Source: Polynucleobacter brandtiae
Lineage (GTDB): Bacteria > Pseudomonadota > Gammaproteobacteria > Burkholderiales > Burkholderiaceae
DNA length: 64,000 nucleotides
Direction: 5' to 3'
Assembly (NCBI RefSeq): GCF_002797575.1
Contig: NZ_PGTX01000001.1
Coordinates: 124,001 to 188,000, forward strand
Below, in pieces: positions 1 to 9,462 of this stretch; positions within the stretch are counted from its first letter, which is position 1; each line of letters begins with the position of its first letter. A program made the translations under genes and the position numbers. The notes below the pieces were generated by a model, which saw only the letters and a program-made list of their open reading frames with translations, did not search any database and was not told where the DNA came from.

Positions 1-94
1 AGCCAATAAGCCTTCCAAGCGCTATCGTGCTGGTGAGATTATTAAGGTAACGGTTATTAGCACCCAAGGGCATGACCTAATAGCTGAAACTTGA
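1..94 (+). CDS. rimO: C-terminal end of a RimO-like TRAM-domain protein (partial)
   Basis: Frame 2 is open from the window edge to a TGA at 92-94 and encodes the last 30 residues of a protein. The tail contains RYRAGEIIKV and ends HDLIAE, the style of the TRAM (RNA-binding) domain that closes RimO/MiaB radical-SAM methylthiotransferases. RimO methylthiolates ribosomal protein S12. In Burkholderiaceae rimO often lies near polyhydroxyalkanoate and ketothiolase genes, and a beta-ketothiolase follows here, which favours RimO over MiaB. The identification rests on a short tail and on context, so it is tentative. Confidence 0.5.
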   Translation, partial: ANKPSKRYRAGEIIKVTVISTQGHDLIAET

Positions 95-175
95 TTATTC
101 GAATAAAAACGTTATGAAGAGTAGCTTTCAAGATGAACTAATTTAGCCAGAAATGGCTTTGCTAAGGGGATTAAT

Positions 176-1360
176 ATGAGTCGTGAAGTCGTTGTTTTAA
201 GTGCTGTTCGCTCTGCCATTGGTAGCTTTGGAGGCGCCCTTAGCTCTATGGAACCCTGTGAGCTTGGCGGTATTGTGATGAAGGAGGCGGTTTCTCGCTC
301 TGGTGTCGATCCGGCATTGATTAACTACATTACTGTAGGTAATACGATTCCTACAGATAACCGTTATGCCTATGTCGCCCGCGTAGCTTCGATCCAGGCT
401 GGGTTGCCGATGGAGTCGGTTGCCATGGGGCTCAATCGTTTATGCAGCTCTGGCTTGCAAGCAATTGTCACTACAGCCCAAGCCATCATGCTGGGTGATT
501 GTGATTATGGTATCGGTGGCGGCGTTGAGGTAATGTCCCGCGGCATGTATGGCTCCCCAGCAATGCGTAGTGGTGCTCGTATGGGCGACACCAAAATGCT
601 CGATTTGATGGTTTCTGTTTTGACGGATCCATTTGGCGTTGGTCATATGGGTGTTACTGCAGAAAATTTGGTTGAAAAGTGGAAGTTGACCCGTGAAGAG
701 CAAGATGCGTTTGCCATGGAATCACATCGTCGTGCTGCACACGCCATTAAAGAAGGTCGCTTCAAATCCCAGATCGTTCCTATCACCATCAAATCCCGTA
801 AAGGTGATGTGGTATTTGATACTGATGAGCACTGCAAGCCTGATACCACGATGGAAACCTTAGGCAAGATGAAGGCCGTCTTTAAAAAGGAAGGCGGTAG
901 CGTTACTGCAGGTAATGCTTCTGGTATTAATGATGGCGCTGCTTTTTTTGTATTGGCAGAAGCGCAAGCTGCGCAGAAAGCCGGCTATAAGCCGATTGCT
1001 CGCCTTGTATCCTATGCTATTGCCGGTGTTCCAAACCACATCATGGGCGAAGGTCCGATTCCTGCGACTAAAATCGCGCTTGAGCGTGCCGGTTTAACGT
1101 TAGATCAAATTGACGTTATTGAATCTAATGAAGCGTTTGCTGCTCAAGCTTTGGCAGTGACTAAAGGCTTGGGATTAGACCCAGCTAAGACAAACGTGAA
1201 TGGTGGCGCTATTGCATTGGGTCATCCAATTGGTTGCTCAGGCGCTGCGATTGCAACAAAGGCCATTCATGAATTACAGCGGGTGCAGGGCAAATACGCG
1301 CTAGTAACTATGTGCATTGGTGGCGGTCAAGGCATTGCGACGATCTTTGAGCGCCTCTAA
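176..1360 (+). CDS. bktB: Acetyl-CoA C-acyltransferase (beta-ketothiolase, BktB/PhaA type)
   Basis: A 394-residue thiolase of usual family length. Thiolases condense two acyl-CoA molecules or cleave 3-ketoacyl-CoA, serving polyhydroxyalkanoate precursor supply and beta-oxidation. The three catalytic elements are visible: the nucleophilic Cys90 in NRLCSSG, His350 in GHPIGCSG, and Cys380 in CIGGGQG. The start is supported by a purine-rich ribosome site (AAGGGG) about 10 bases before the ATG. It is transcribed alone, about 80 bases after the RimO-like gene, and converges on serB. Choosing BktB (longer substrates) over PhaA (acetoacetyl-CoA) is inference from general similarity. Confidence 0.88.
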   Translation: MSREVVVLSAVRSAIGSFGGALSSMEPCELGGIVMKEAVSRSGVDPALINYITVGNTIPTDNRYAYVARVASIQAGLPMESVAMGLNRLCSSGLQAIVTTAQAIMLGDCDYGIGGGVEVMSRGMYGSPAMRSGARMGDTKMLDLMVSVLTDPFGVGHMGVTAENLVEKWKLTREEQDAFAMESHRRAAHAIKEGRFKSQIVPITIKSRKGDVVFDTDEHCKPDTTMETLGKMKAVFKKEGGSVTAGNASGINDGAAFFVLAEAQAAQKAGYKPIARLVSYAIAGVPNHIMGEGPIPATKIALERAGLTLDQIDVIESNEAFAAQALAVTKGLGLDPAKTNVNGGAIALGHPIGCSGAAIATKAIHELQRVQGKYALVTMCIGGGQGIATIFERL

Positions 1361-1397
1361 TGGCGTTGTGTAATTCCCAAAGTAGTTACAGGCAGAC

Positions 1398-2288
1398 TTA
1401 GGTAATTAGCATTAGCACAGCATCTAAGCCGACTCGGTCAAAAGCCGCGTCGGCTTTTTCTTTGACAATTGTTTTTGCTCTATAGGCAACACTAACACCA
1501 GAGCCGTGCATCATCAGTAAATCATTAGAGCCGTCACCCATGGTGATTGCATTGTATTTATGGCAATCCATTGCAACGCAGACTTGATCCAGATAGCTTG
1601 CTTTGGCAGCGCCATCCACTATTTCACCGAGCACTTTGCCAGTGAGCTTTCCATCAATTATTTCCAAGGTGTTGGCTTGGGTTTGCTTAAAGCCAAACTT
1701 GCGTTGTAACTTTTCGGTAAAAAACGTAAAGCCACCTGAAACCAAAAGGGTATAAAGCCCTTGTTCATTGGCGCCAGCAAGTAATTCTGTGGCACCTGGA
1801 TTGGGTTGGAGGCGCTCTAAATAGACTGATTCAAGTACATTAGCAGATACACCAGCAAGTAGTGCTACACGCCTACGTAGACTCTCTTTAAAATCTTTGA
1901 TCTCACCACGCATAGTGGCTTCAGTAATTTCAGAGACGGCTGCCTTCTTACCGGCGAAGTCTGCAATTTCATCGATACACTCAATATTAATCAAGGTCGA
2001 GTCCATATCCATTGCTAAGACTTTGATATCAGAAGGCTGAAAGTGGGGCGGTAAAAAAGCAAGATCGGTATTGTGACTAGCCGCCAGCTCACGCATTGCC
2101 AAGCGCGTTTCAGAAGATAGTTGGTGACTAATAGTCCAGCGAGCAGAAAAATAACGACCTGACTTATCGCTGATTTCTAGGGGCTCAATTTTTATCCCAA
2201 GTGCCTGCGCATGATGTTCAAGAGCCACATTTAGATCCTGCGGGATCGGCTTATTTGATAGACCTACGAGCGTATGGAGATTGGTCAT
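1398..2288 (-). CDS. serB: Phosphoserine phosphatase SerB
   Basis: A 296-residue HAD-superfamily phosphatase that releases phosphate from O-phosphoserine in the last step of serine synthesis. HAD motif I, DMDST, is at residues 94-98, with Asp94 as the nucleophile. Motif II is LVSGGFT near residue 180, and motif III with GDGSNDLLM lies in the last quarter. About 85 residues precede the HAD domain and correspond to the N-terminal extension common in proteobacterial SerB. It starts five bases after the mfd stop codon on the same strand, so it is probably co-transcribed with mfd. No clear Shine-Dalgarno sequence is visible. Confidence 0.93.
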   Translation of the reverse strand: MTNLHTLVGLSNKPIPQDLNVALEHHAQALGIKIEPLEISDKSGRYFSARWTISHQLSSETRLAMRELAASHNTDLAFLPPHFQPSDIKVLAMDMDSTLINIECIDEIADFAGKKAAVSEITEATMRGEIKDFKESLRRRVALLAGVSANVLESVYLERLQPNPGATELLAGANEQGLYTLLVSGGFTFFTEKLQRKFGFKQTQANTLEIIDGKLTGKVLGEIVDGAAKASYLDQVCVAMDCHKYNAITMGDGSNDLLMMHGSGVSVAYRAKTIVKEKADAAFDRVGLDAVLMLIT

Positions 2289-2293
2289 CTGAT

Positions 2294-5200
2294 TTATGAG
2301 GTGACGTTTGCCGTATTGAGCATAGCCGATTCATTTAATCCTCGAAGGATACGGCGTATATGCTCCAAGCGTTGTTCTAATTTCTCAAAGTCCTTATCCT
2401 TTTGCGGAAGCACTTTTAACTTATCTTGGCCATTAAGTTGGATGTACTTTGATGACTGAATCAATCGAATGATTTTCATGGGGTCAATGGGTGGGTTGGG
2501 GATGAACTGAATCTGAATAGAGCTTGGTGTGGCATCTATTTTTTTGATTCCAAAGCCGGTCATCTCTAGACGTAAACGATGGGTCTCGTAAAACGATTTG
2601 GCCTGATCAGGTAAATCTCCGAAGCGGTCAACTAGCTCTTCACGCAGGCCCATGAGGTCAGAAAAATCGCTTGTACTAGCAAAACGTTTATACATTGAAA
2701 GACGCTCATGGACGTCTGGGCAATAGTCACTTGGTAGTAGGGCGGGTAATCCTAAATTGACGTCAGTAGTAACTTGCAGCGGCGAAAGCAGATCTGGCTC
2801 TTTGCCACTGCGCAATGATTTGACAGCGCGATTGAGCATTTCTGTATAAAGCTGGAAACCAATTTCATGAATTTCACCAGACTGTTTATCGCCAAGCACC
2901 TCACCTGCCCCCCGAATTTCTAAATCATGCATAGCTAAATAAAAGCCTGAACCCAATTCCTCCATCGCTTGAATGGCGTTTAGCCTTAGTTGGGCTTGCT
3001 TACTAAGTGCCTCAGGATCAGGTACCAATAAATAGGCGTAGGCTTGATGGTGCGATCGTCCCACACGACCTCGCAGTTGATGCAGTTGGGCTAGACCAAA
3101 TTTATCGGCCCTATGCATGATGATAGTGTTGGCTGTTGGAACATCGATGCCAGTTTCGATGATAGTTGTGCAGAGCAAAATATTCGTACGCTGCGTAACA
3201 AACTCTCGCATCACGGATTCTAATTCGCGTTCATGCATTTGGCCGTGGGCGACGCTAATGCTAGCTTCGGGAATTAATTCCTGCAAAGCGTGTTTACGAT
3301 TTTGAATAGTCTCTACTTCGTTATGCAGAAAGTAGACTTGCCCACCTCGTTTGATCTCGCGTAAGACGGCTTCCCGAATAATGCTATCGCCTTCGCGACG
3401 CACAAATGTTTTGATGGCCAAGCGTTTTTGTGGGGCAGTAGCAATAATGGAAAGCTCTCTTAGGCCCTCCATTGCCATACCCAGTGTTCTGGGTATGGGC
3501 GTCGCAGTTAGAGTCAAAATATCAACCTCTGCTCTTAAGGCCTTTAACGCTTCTTTTTGACGAACACCAAAACGATGCTCTTCATCCACAATGACTAGGC
3601 CTAAATTAGCAAACTTAGTTTCTTTGGACAGTAACTTATGGGTACCGATAATAATGTCAGCATCACCCTTCGCAATAGCCTCTAAAGCGGCGTTAATTTC
3701 TTTAGTGGTTTTAAAGCGCGATAACTCTACAATTTTTACAGGCCAATCGGCAAAGCGATCTTTCCAGGTTGTGACATGCTGCTCTGCTAATAAGGTAGTC
3801 GGCGCAAGAATAGCCACTTGCTTGCCACCCATTACAGAGACGAAGCTGGCTCGTAAAGCCACTTCCGTCTTACCAAAGCCAACATCGCCGCACACCAGTC
3901 GATCCATTGGCGCACCACTAGTCATATCCGCAATCACGGCAGCGATAGCGTTGGCCTGATCTGGCGTTTCTTCAAATCCAAAACTTTCAGCGAATGCAGC
4001 ATAGTCATGTGCAGAGAACTCAAAAGCATGGCCTTTACGAATTGCTCTTGCTGCGTAGAGACTCAACAGCTCTGCTGCCGTATCTCGGATTTGTTGTGCT
4101 GCTTTTCGTTTAGCTTTATCCCACTGACCTGAGCCTAGTTGATGCAGCGGAGCAGAATCGGGATCAGATCCAGCGTAGCGGGTTACCATCTGCAATTGCT
4201 GAACCGGAACATAAAGCGTTGCTTCTTTTGCGTACACTAAATGAAGGAATTCCTCAAAGACAGGCTCCTCTTTTGCCTGTGCTAAATTTAAAAGCACGAG
4301 ACCCTGATAGCGACCGATACCATGATCAGAATGCACTACGGGGTCGCCAATATTTAATTCAGAGAGGTCCTTAAAGAGCATCTCAGGATCCGAACTCTCG
4401 CTGACTTTCCCTTTACGGCGTTGTCGCGCAGTAGCTGTGAATAGCTCTGCTTCGGTAACCACAATGAGATTTTCGGAGGGCCAGGTAAAGCCGTTAAACA
4501 ATGGCGCTGTTACAAGTCCAAATAGCAGATCACTTTTAATAAAGTCAGCGATTCCCTCAAATTCCTGTGGCTTCAGTGGAAAGAGAAATTTGCCATTTAC
4601 TCCGGATACGGCATTACTCTGCTCAAACAGCTCTCGAATGGATTCTTTGCGCCCCGCACTATCACTGCAAATGAGCACACGCGTTTTTTCTTTTGAGATC
4701 AACGAGCGCAATCGATTGATAGGATCGGTATCCCTGCGATGCACAGCAAGATCCGGCACTGCTAAAAATTGGCTTGCACCCTTATCGTCTTTTTCAAGAA
4801 CCAGACGAGCATTTGGTTTTGCTGAAGAAAAGAACTGATCAACATCAAGAAATAATTCTTTTGGCGGAAGTATTGGCCGATCTAAATCATGCTTTAAGAA
4901 TTCATACCGAGCTAATGTATCTTTCCAGAAGCTTTTAATGGATACCTCAATATCACCAGCACTCACAATCCATACGGGATCGCCAGAGCGTGGGAAGTAA
5001 TCAAATACGCTGGAGGACTCTTCAAAAAAAAGCGGTAAATAAGATTCAATTCCGGCACTCGGAATACCTAGGTTGGCATCTTTATAAATAGAGCACCTTG
5101 TGGGGTCACCCTCGAATACCTCCCGCCAGCGTCCACGAAATGCGGTGCGCGACGCATCATCAAATGGAAATTCATGTCCTGGCAGTAGGCGTATTTCTTT

Positions 5201-5851
5201 GACTGGGTAGAGGCTGCGCTGTGTGTCTGGATCGAATGCTCTAATCTGTTCGATTTCATCACCAAATAAATCCAGCCGATAAGGCAGTGGTGATCCCATT
5301 GGGAAAAGGTCAATTAAGCCGCCTCGAATGCTGTATTCACCAGGACGCATGACAGCGCTAACTGGGTCATAGCCCGCCTGTTGCAGTTGTAGCCTTAGCG
5401 CCGCATCATCGAGTTTGTCCCCCTGTCTGAAAAAGAAGGTATGCCCAGACAAAAAGTTTGGTGGGCCCAGCTTTTGCAGGGCGGTAGTGACGGGGATTAG
5501 AACAATGTCACAGCTTCCATTCAGTAGTTCATACAAGGTAGCTAAGCGCTCAGACACCAAATCTTGATGTGGCGAAAAATGGTCGTAAGGAAGTATTTCC
5601 CAATCTGGTAAAAGCCGGGTTTTAAGCTGAGGTGCGAAGGCGGGAATTTCTTCTAGCAACCTTTGAGCTTCTTGAGCTTGAGCACAGAAAACAATCATGA
5701 CTGAGAATTCAGAGCGGTAGCGTAGGGCGGATTGGGCAATTAATGCGGCATCTGCGGAGCCAATCAGCCCGGAATAGGTAAAGCGCTGCCCAGCCCGAGG
5801 AGCCGGGATAGGGGATAAGGTAGTGATTGTTGGTGTTAATGCATCGGACAT
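2294..5851 (-). CDS. mfd: Transcription-repair coupling factor Mfd
   Basis: A protein of about 1185 residues, the normal Mfd length. Mfd is an ATP-driven DNA translocase that removes RNA polymerase stalled at lesions and recruits UvrA. In order the sequence shows the N-terminal UvrB-like region, the RNA-polymerase interaction domain (around GDPVVHSDHGIGRY), a RecG-like motor with Walker A CGDVGFGKTE and the DEEH box, QLRGRVGRS in the second motor domain, and the C-terminal TRCF domain. An ATG at 5851 is chosen; a GTG at 5857 is in frame. A perfect TATAAT on the minus strand (5865-5860) ends eight bases before this ATG, leaving almost no leader. Divergent from ispD, and upstream of serB in an apparent operon. 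Confidence 0.95.
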   Translation of the reverse strand: MSDALTPTITTLSPIPAPRAGQRFTYSGLIGSADAALIAQSALRYRSEFSVMIVFCAQAQEAQRLLEEIPAFAPQLKTRLLPDWEILPYDHFSPHQDLVSERLATLYELLNGSCDIVLIPVTTALQKLGPPNFLSGHTFFFRQGDKLDDAALRLQLQQAGYDPVSAVMRPGEYSIRGGLIDLFPMGSPLPYRLDLFGDEIEQIRAFDPDTQRSLYPVKEIRLLPGHEFPFDDASRTAFRGRWREVFEGDPTRCSIYKDANLGIPSAGIESYLPLFFEESSSVFDYFPRSGDPVWIVSAGDIEVSIKSFWKDTLARYEFLKHDLDRPILPPKELFLDVDQFFSSAKPNARLVLEKDDKGASQFLAVPDLAVHRRDTDPINRLRSLISKEKTRVLICSDSAGRKESIRELFEQSNAVSGVNGKFLFPLKPQEFEGIADFIKSDLLFGLVTAPLFNGFTWPSENLIVVTEAELFTATARQRRKGKVSESSDPEMLFKDLSELNIGDPVVHSDHGIGRYQGLVLLNLAQAKEEPVFEEFLHLVYAKEATLYVPVQQLQMVTRYAGSDPDSAPLHQLGSGQWDKAKRKAAQQIRDTAAELLSLYAARAIRKGHAFEFSAHDYAAFAESFGFEETPDQANAIAAVIADMTSGAPMDRLVCGDVGFGKTEVALRASFVSVMGGKQVAILAPTTLLAEQHVTTWKDRFADWPVKIVELSRFKTTKEINAALEAIAKGDADIIIGTHKLLSKETKFANLGLVIVDEEHRFGVRQKEALKALRAEVDILTLTATPIPRTLGMAMEGLRELSIIATAPQKRLAIKTFVRREGDSIIREAVLREIKRGGQVYFLHNEVETIQNRKHALQELIPEASISVAHGQMHERELESVMREFVTQRTNILLCTTIIETGIDVPTANTIIMHRADKFGLAQLHQLRGRVGRSHHQAYAYLLVPDPEALSKQAQLRLNAIQAMEELGSGFYLAMHDLEIRGAGEVLGDKQSGEIHEIGFQLYTEMLNRAVKSLRSGKEPDLLSPLQVTTDVNLGLPALLPSDYCPDVHERLSMYKRFASTSDFSDLMGLREELVDRFGDLPDQAKSFYETHRLRLEMTGFGIKKIDATPSSIQIQFIPNPPIDPMKIIRLIQSSKYIQLNGQDKLKVLPQKDKDFEKLEQRLEHIRRILRGLNESAMLNTANVTS

Positions 5852-5859
5852 CTTCACTC

Positions 5860-5869
5860 ATTATAGAAT
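5860..5869. promoter_or_regulatory. Overlapping divergent -10 boxes for mfd and ispD
   Basis: On the minus strand TATAAT occupies 5865-5860, eight bases before the mfd ATG. On the plus strand TAGAAT occupies 5864-5869, five bases before the ispD ATG at 5875. The two boxes overlap, so RNA polymerase could serve only one gene at a time, and either transcript would start at or near its start codon. Matching -35 hexamers are weak in both directions, so the assignment rests on the -10 matches and geometry. Confidence 0.45.
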
Positions 5870-5874
5870 TAGTT

Positions 5875-6627
5875 ATGCCTATCGGAATTCAATCCACGCC
5901 AGCTTCACCTCGATGTCATGCTTTGTTGCCAACAGCGGGCTCTGGCTCTCGCCTTGGTGGCGACTTACCAAAGCAGTTTCAAATGCTTGCCGGCAAGCCA
6001 ATGCTTTCCTATGCCTTAGATGCCTTTAATAGCACCCCTGAAATTGCTTCTATCTGGGTTGGGATTAGCCCAGCCTTTATTGAGGATCCAATACTCAAGT
6101 CTCTCTCGAGTATGACAAAGCCAACCCATTTTTTGCCAACTGGAGGTCTGACTAGGCAAGAAACGGTAATTAATACCTTAGTAGCCATGCTGCAATCAGC
6201 AATTCCAGAGAATGATTGGGTGCTTGTTCATGATGCCGCTCGGCCCGGCATAAGGCCTGCTTTGATTCAAAAACTCATTCACAGCGTTACTGTGACAGGC
6301 GAGGGTGGTCTACTTGCAATGCCACTAGCTGACACGCTAAAGATGGTGGAAACCTATTCCCCTCAAGATGGAAGCTCTGTCCGCGTTCAAAAAACGATCT
6401 CTCGAGATCATCTCTGGCAAGCGCAAACCCCACAAATGTTTGGTCTTCAGGATTTGCACGATGCCATAAAGGCAGCCATGCTTATTAATGCGGATATGAC
6501 GGATGAGGCGAGCGCTATGGAGCTGGCGGGCTCAAAACCTCTATTGATTCATGGGGAAACTCGCAACTTTAAGGTGACGCACCCAGCTGACTGGGAGTTA
6601 ATCCAAACTATTTTGAAAACTTCATAA
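5875..6627 (+). CDS. ispD: 2-C-methyl-D-erythritol 4-phosphate cytidylyltransferase IspD
   Basis: A 250-residue cytidylyltransferase converting MEP and CTP to CDP-ME in the non-mevalonate isoprenoid pathway. The N-terminal CTP-binding stretch [12 protein letters not shown] is followed by PKQF. VHDAARP and the late [10 protein letters not shown] are also typical of IspD. The frame is open 16 codons further upstream, but those codons overlap mfd on the other strand and are not IspD-like, so the ATG at 5875 is preferred. It is followed 19 bases later by ispF, the classic ispDF pair. Confidence 0.93.
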   Translation: MPIGIQSTPASPRCHALLPTAGSGSRLGGDLPKQFQMLAGKPMLSYALDAFNSTPEIASIWVGISPAFIEDPILKSLSSMTKPTHFLPTGGLTRQETVINTLVAMLQSAIPENDWVLVHDAARPGIRPALIQKLIHSVTVTGEGGLLAMPLADTLKMVETYSPQDGSSVRVQKTISRDHLWQAQTPQMFGLQDLHDAIKAAMLINADMTDEASAMELAGSKPLLIHGETRNFKVTHPADWELIQTILKTS

Positions 6628-6646
6628 ACTGACGCACCCCCCCTCT

Positions 6647-7150
6647 ATGACCCAAAACACTCACCATTCACCGCCTTTCCGAATTGGCCAGGGCTATGAC
6701 GTTCACGCCCTAGTTGTCGGTAGAAAATTGATTTTAGGTGGGGTCCATGTTCCCAGCGTCAAGGGCCTACTGGGCCACTCCGATGCAGACGCCTTGCTCC
6801 ATGCCTTGACCGATGCATTATTGGGCGCTGCGGGGTTAAATGACATAGGTCAACTTTTCCCCGATACAGATCCACAATTTAAAGACATGGATAGCCGAAT
6901 CTTGCTCAGAACCGCACTACAAAAGGTGCAATCAGCTGGATTTCAGGTGGGCAATATCGATGCCACAATTATTTGTCAGGCCCCTAAATTGGCCTCTTTT
7001 TTGCCTAAAATGATCCAAAACATTGCGGCTGATCTATTTGTCACCCCCGGCTGTATCAACCTCAAAGCCAAAACAAATGAATCATTAGGGCATTTGGGTC
7101 GGGGTGAGGGCATTGCAGTTCATGTAGTAGCTTTGCTCTATAGACCGTAA
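6647..7150 (+). CDS. ispF: 2-C-methyl-D-erythritol 2,4-cyclodiphosphate synthase IspF
   Basis: A 167-residue trimeric enzyme that cyclises CDP-ME 2-phosphate with loss of CMP, two steps after IspD. The metal-binding pair Asp18/His20 lies in GQGYDVHAL, and His44 in [13 protein letters not shown]. The C-terminal [17 protein letters not shown] segment is also characteristic. The length is slightly above the usual 157-160 because of a short N-terminal extension. It lies directly downstream of ispD with no visible Shine-Dalgarno sequence, so translation may depend on coupling. Confidence 0.94.
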   Translation: MTQNTHHSPPFRIGQGYDVHALVVGRKLILGGVHVPSVKGLLGHSDADALLHALTDALLGAAGLNDIGQLFPDTDPQFKDMDSRILLRTALQKVQSAGFQVGNIDATIICQAPKLASFLPKMIQNIAADLFVTPGCINLKAKTNESLGHLGRGEGIAVHVVALLYRP

Positions 7151-7232
7151 AAGATCCTCCAAAACTACTAAGCATTGTAGAATTACGGTCTTTAGAGTGA
7201 AGCTGAAGCCCCAGAATTTTTGGGATGTTAGC

Positions 7233-7319
<87 letters not shown>

Positions 7320-7375
7320 CAAGTTTGATGTTTGGCTTGGGCTTCACATATCCCGATTTTAATGAAGAGACGAGA

Positions 7376-8713
7376 ATGGCTGCGCAAATAGAAAATTTAG
7401 GTCTGTTGGACCGCAAAGTAACTTTAGAGTTTGCTCGTGCCGATTTGGTAAAAGCAAGAGATGAGCGTTTAGCTAAGCTTGGCAAGACCATGAAGGCTCC
7501 CGGCTTTCGCCCCGGAAAAGTGCCCAAGAATATGGTCGAAAAGCAATTCGGTATGCAGGTTGATTTCGAGCTGCAGTACGACAAAGCTACTGAACTCTTT
7601 TATGGCGTTGCTCAAGAAGATAAAATTTTATTAGCCGGTCAACCTCGCCTTGATCCAAAAAGCGAACTAGACGCGGACAAGATCGTTTTTGACGTGTACT
7701 TCGAAGTACTGCCTGAAGTCAAAATCGGTGATTTTACAAAAGCAGAAGTTACTCAATACACAACTGACATTTCTGATGCGGAAATTGATCGTGCCCTGGA
7801 TGTACTTCGTAAGCAGCAGGTTCATTACCATCCTCGTGGCGAAGCTGGGCACCATGGAGATGGCGGCGCTGATACTGCCGCTCAAGCTGGTGACCAGGCG
7901 GTAATTGATTTCGTTGGTAAGATTGACGGTGTAGAGTTCGCAGGCGGTAAGGCAGAAAACTTCGAATACGTTCTTGGCGAAGGTCGTATGCTCCCTGAGT
8001 TTGAAGCCGCAACCCTAGGCTTGAAAGCTGGGGAGAGCAAAACTTTCCCATTAAGCTTTCCAGCGGATTACCACGGTAAAGATGTAGCTGGTAAGACGGC
8101 TGACTTTACGATCACGGTGAAGTCTGTAAATTGGGCGCACCTCCCGGCAATTGATGATGCATTTGCATTGTCTCTTGGTGTTACTGAAGGCGGCGTTGCT
8201 AAGATGCGCGCAGAAGTAAAAGAAAATCTTGATCGTGAAACCAAGCGTCGCATTACTTCTTTGTTAAAAGGCGAGGTAATGGATAAGCTCAATGGTCTAT
8301 GTGAGCTAGATGTGCCAAAAACTTTAGTCGCACAAGAGCAAGAGCGTTTAGTAGACTCTGCACGCCAAGATCTCATCCAGCGCGGCATTCCAAACGCGAA
8401 AGATGCACCTATTCCTGCTGAGATGTTTGCTGAACAGGCACTGAAACGTGTTCGTCTTGGACTCATTTTGAGTGAGCTTGTGAAGCAGCAGGGCTTAGCA
8501 GCTACTGCAGATCAAATTAAAGCCGAGATTGATGAGCAAGCGGCAACTTATGAAGATCCTAAAGAGGTGGTTCGCTGGTTCTATAGCAACCCTAGCCGCC
8601 TCAAAGATATGGAAAACTTGGTGCTTGAAGATAATGTCATTAAGTACTTTACTTCGAAGGCAAAGGTTGTTGACAAAGCAGTAACCTTTGAAGAATTAAG
8701 TAAGCTTAATTAA
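7376..8713 (+). CDS. tig: Trigger factor (ribosome-associated chaperone and peptidyl-prolyl isomerase)
   Basis: A 445-residue trigger factor that docks at the ribosomal exit tunnel and shields nascent chains. The ribosome-binding signature [12 protein letters not shown] is near residues 43-54. The FKBP-type isomerase domain follows (around [16 protein letters not shown] and [13 protein letters not shown]), then the C-terminal chaperone arms. The frame is open 17 codons upstream to 7325, but family members start at MxxQxEN, so the ATG at 7376 after GAGACGAG is chosen. A His/Gly-rich loop, [13 protein letters not shown], precedes the FKBP domain. It heads the tig-clpP-clpX-lon proteostasis cluster. 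Confidence 0.94.
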   Translation: MAAQIENLGLLDRKVTLEFARADLVKARDERLAKLGKTMKAPGFRPGKVPKNMVEKQFGMQVDFELQYDKATELFYGVAQEDKILLAGQPRLDPKSELDADKIVFDVYFEVLPEVKIGDFTKAEVTQYTTDISDAEIDRALDVLRKQQVHYHPRGEAGHHGDGGADTAAQAGDQAVIDFVGKIDGVEFAGGKAENFEYVLGEGRMLPEFEAATLGLKAGESKTFPLSFPADYHGKDVAGKTADFTITVKSVNWAHLPAIDDAFALSLGVTEGGVAKMRAEVKENLDRETKRRITSLLKGEVMDKLNGLCELDVPKTLVAQEQERLVDSARQDLIQRGIPNAKDAPIPAEMFAEQALKRVRLGLILSELVKQQGLAATADQIKAEIDEQAATYEDPKEVVRWFYSNPSRLKDMENLVLEDNVIKYFTSKAKVVDKAVTFEELSKLN

Positions 8714-8771
8714 TGCTTGTTGATTTATCGTTAAATTGTCTCTCTGTCACTATCAATAAAGGCTTGTCCAT

Positions 8772-9401
8772 ATGAACCAGAATCAATTCCAATCTGATTA
8801 TTTAGAGCCCCAAGGTTTGGGTCTGGTTCCCATGGTGATCGAAACCTCTGGAAGAGGCGAGCGTGCTTACGACATCTATTCCCGCCTCCTGCGAGAGCGT
8901 GTCGTGTTTTTGGTTGGTGAAGTCAACGATCAAACTGCCAATCTGGTTATCGCTCAGCTATTATTTCTAGAGAGTGAAAATCCCGACAAAGAGATTTCTC
9001 TGTATATCAATTCTCCTGGTGGCTCTGTTTCTGCTGGCCTAGCTATTTACGACACAATGCAATTCATCAAGCCCCATGTCAGTACCTTATGCATGGGTAT
9101 GGCTGCCAGTATGGGGGCGTTCTTGTTGTGCGCTGGTGAAAAGGGTAAGCGCTATGCATTGCCCAATTCTCGAGTCATGATTCACCAGCCATTAGGTGGC
9201 GCCCGTGGTCAGGCCTCTGATATTGAAATTCAAGCACGAGAGATTTTGTATTTACGTGAACGTTTGAATAAAATCCTGTCAGATCGTACCGGTCAATCTA
9301 TTGAAACAATTGCCAAGGATACCGATCGCGATAATTTTATGTCTGCTGAGCAAGCTGAGTCATATGGCCTGATCGATAAAGTGATCGACAAGCGTCCTTA
9401 A
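8772..9401 (+). CDS. clpP: ATP-dependent Clp protease proteolytic subunit ClpP
   Basis: A 209-residue serine peptidase forming the tetradecameric barrel that degrades substrates unfolded by ClpX or ClpA. The catalytic triad is visible: Ser113 in GMAASMGAF, His138 in MIHQPLGG, and Asp187 in TDRDNFMSA. The first dozen residues form the propeptide-like leader seen in other ClpP proteins. It follows tig by 58 bases and precedes clpX by 61, the usual arrangement, and is probably co-transcribed with clpX. Confidence 0.96.
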   Translation: MNQNQFQSDYLEPQGLGLVPMVIETSGRGERAYDIYSRLLRERVVFLVGEVNDQTANLVIAQLLFLESENPDKEISLYINSPGGSVSAGLAIYDTMQFIKPHVSTLCMGMAASMGAFLLCAGEKGKRYALPNSRVMIHQPLGGARGQASDIEIQAREILYLRERLNKILSDRTGQSIETIAKDTDRDNFMSAEQAESYGLIDKVIDKRP

Positions 9402-9462
9402 TTATTCTTTAGCGCCCCTCATCACATTATATTTTCTGCACTTCATTATTTAGGTTAACTAC

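Noticed and set aside
5827..5874. Longer N-terminus for IspD
   Set aside because: The added residues overlap mfd and the promoter region and do not resemble IspD.
7178..7183. TAGAAT as promoter for tRNA-Leu
   Set aside because: No -35 box lies at a suitable distance, so it was not listed as a feature.
7749..8051. Antisense open frame within tig
   Set aside because: Shadow of the trigger factor gene; no start context or family match.
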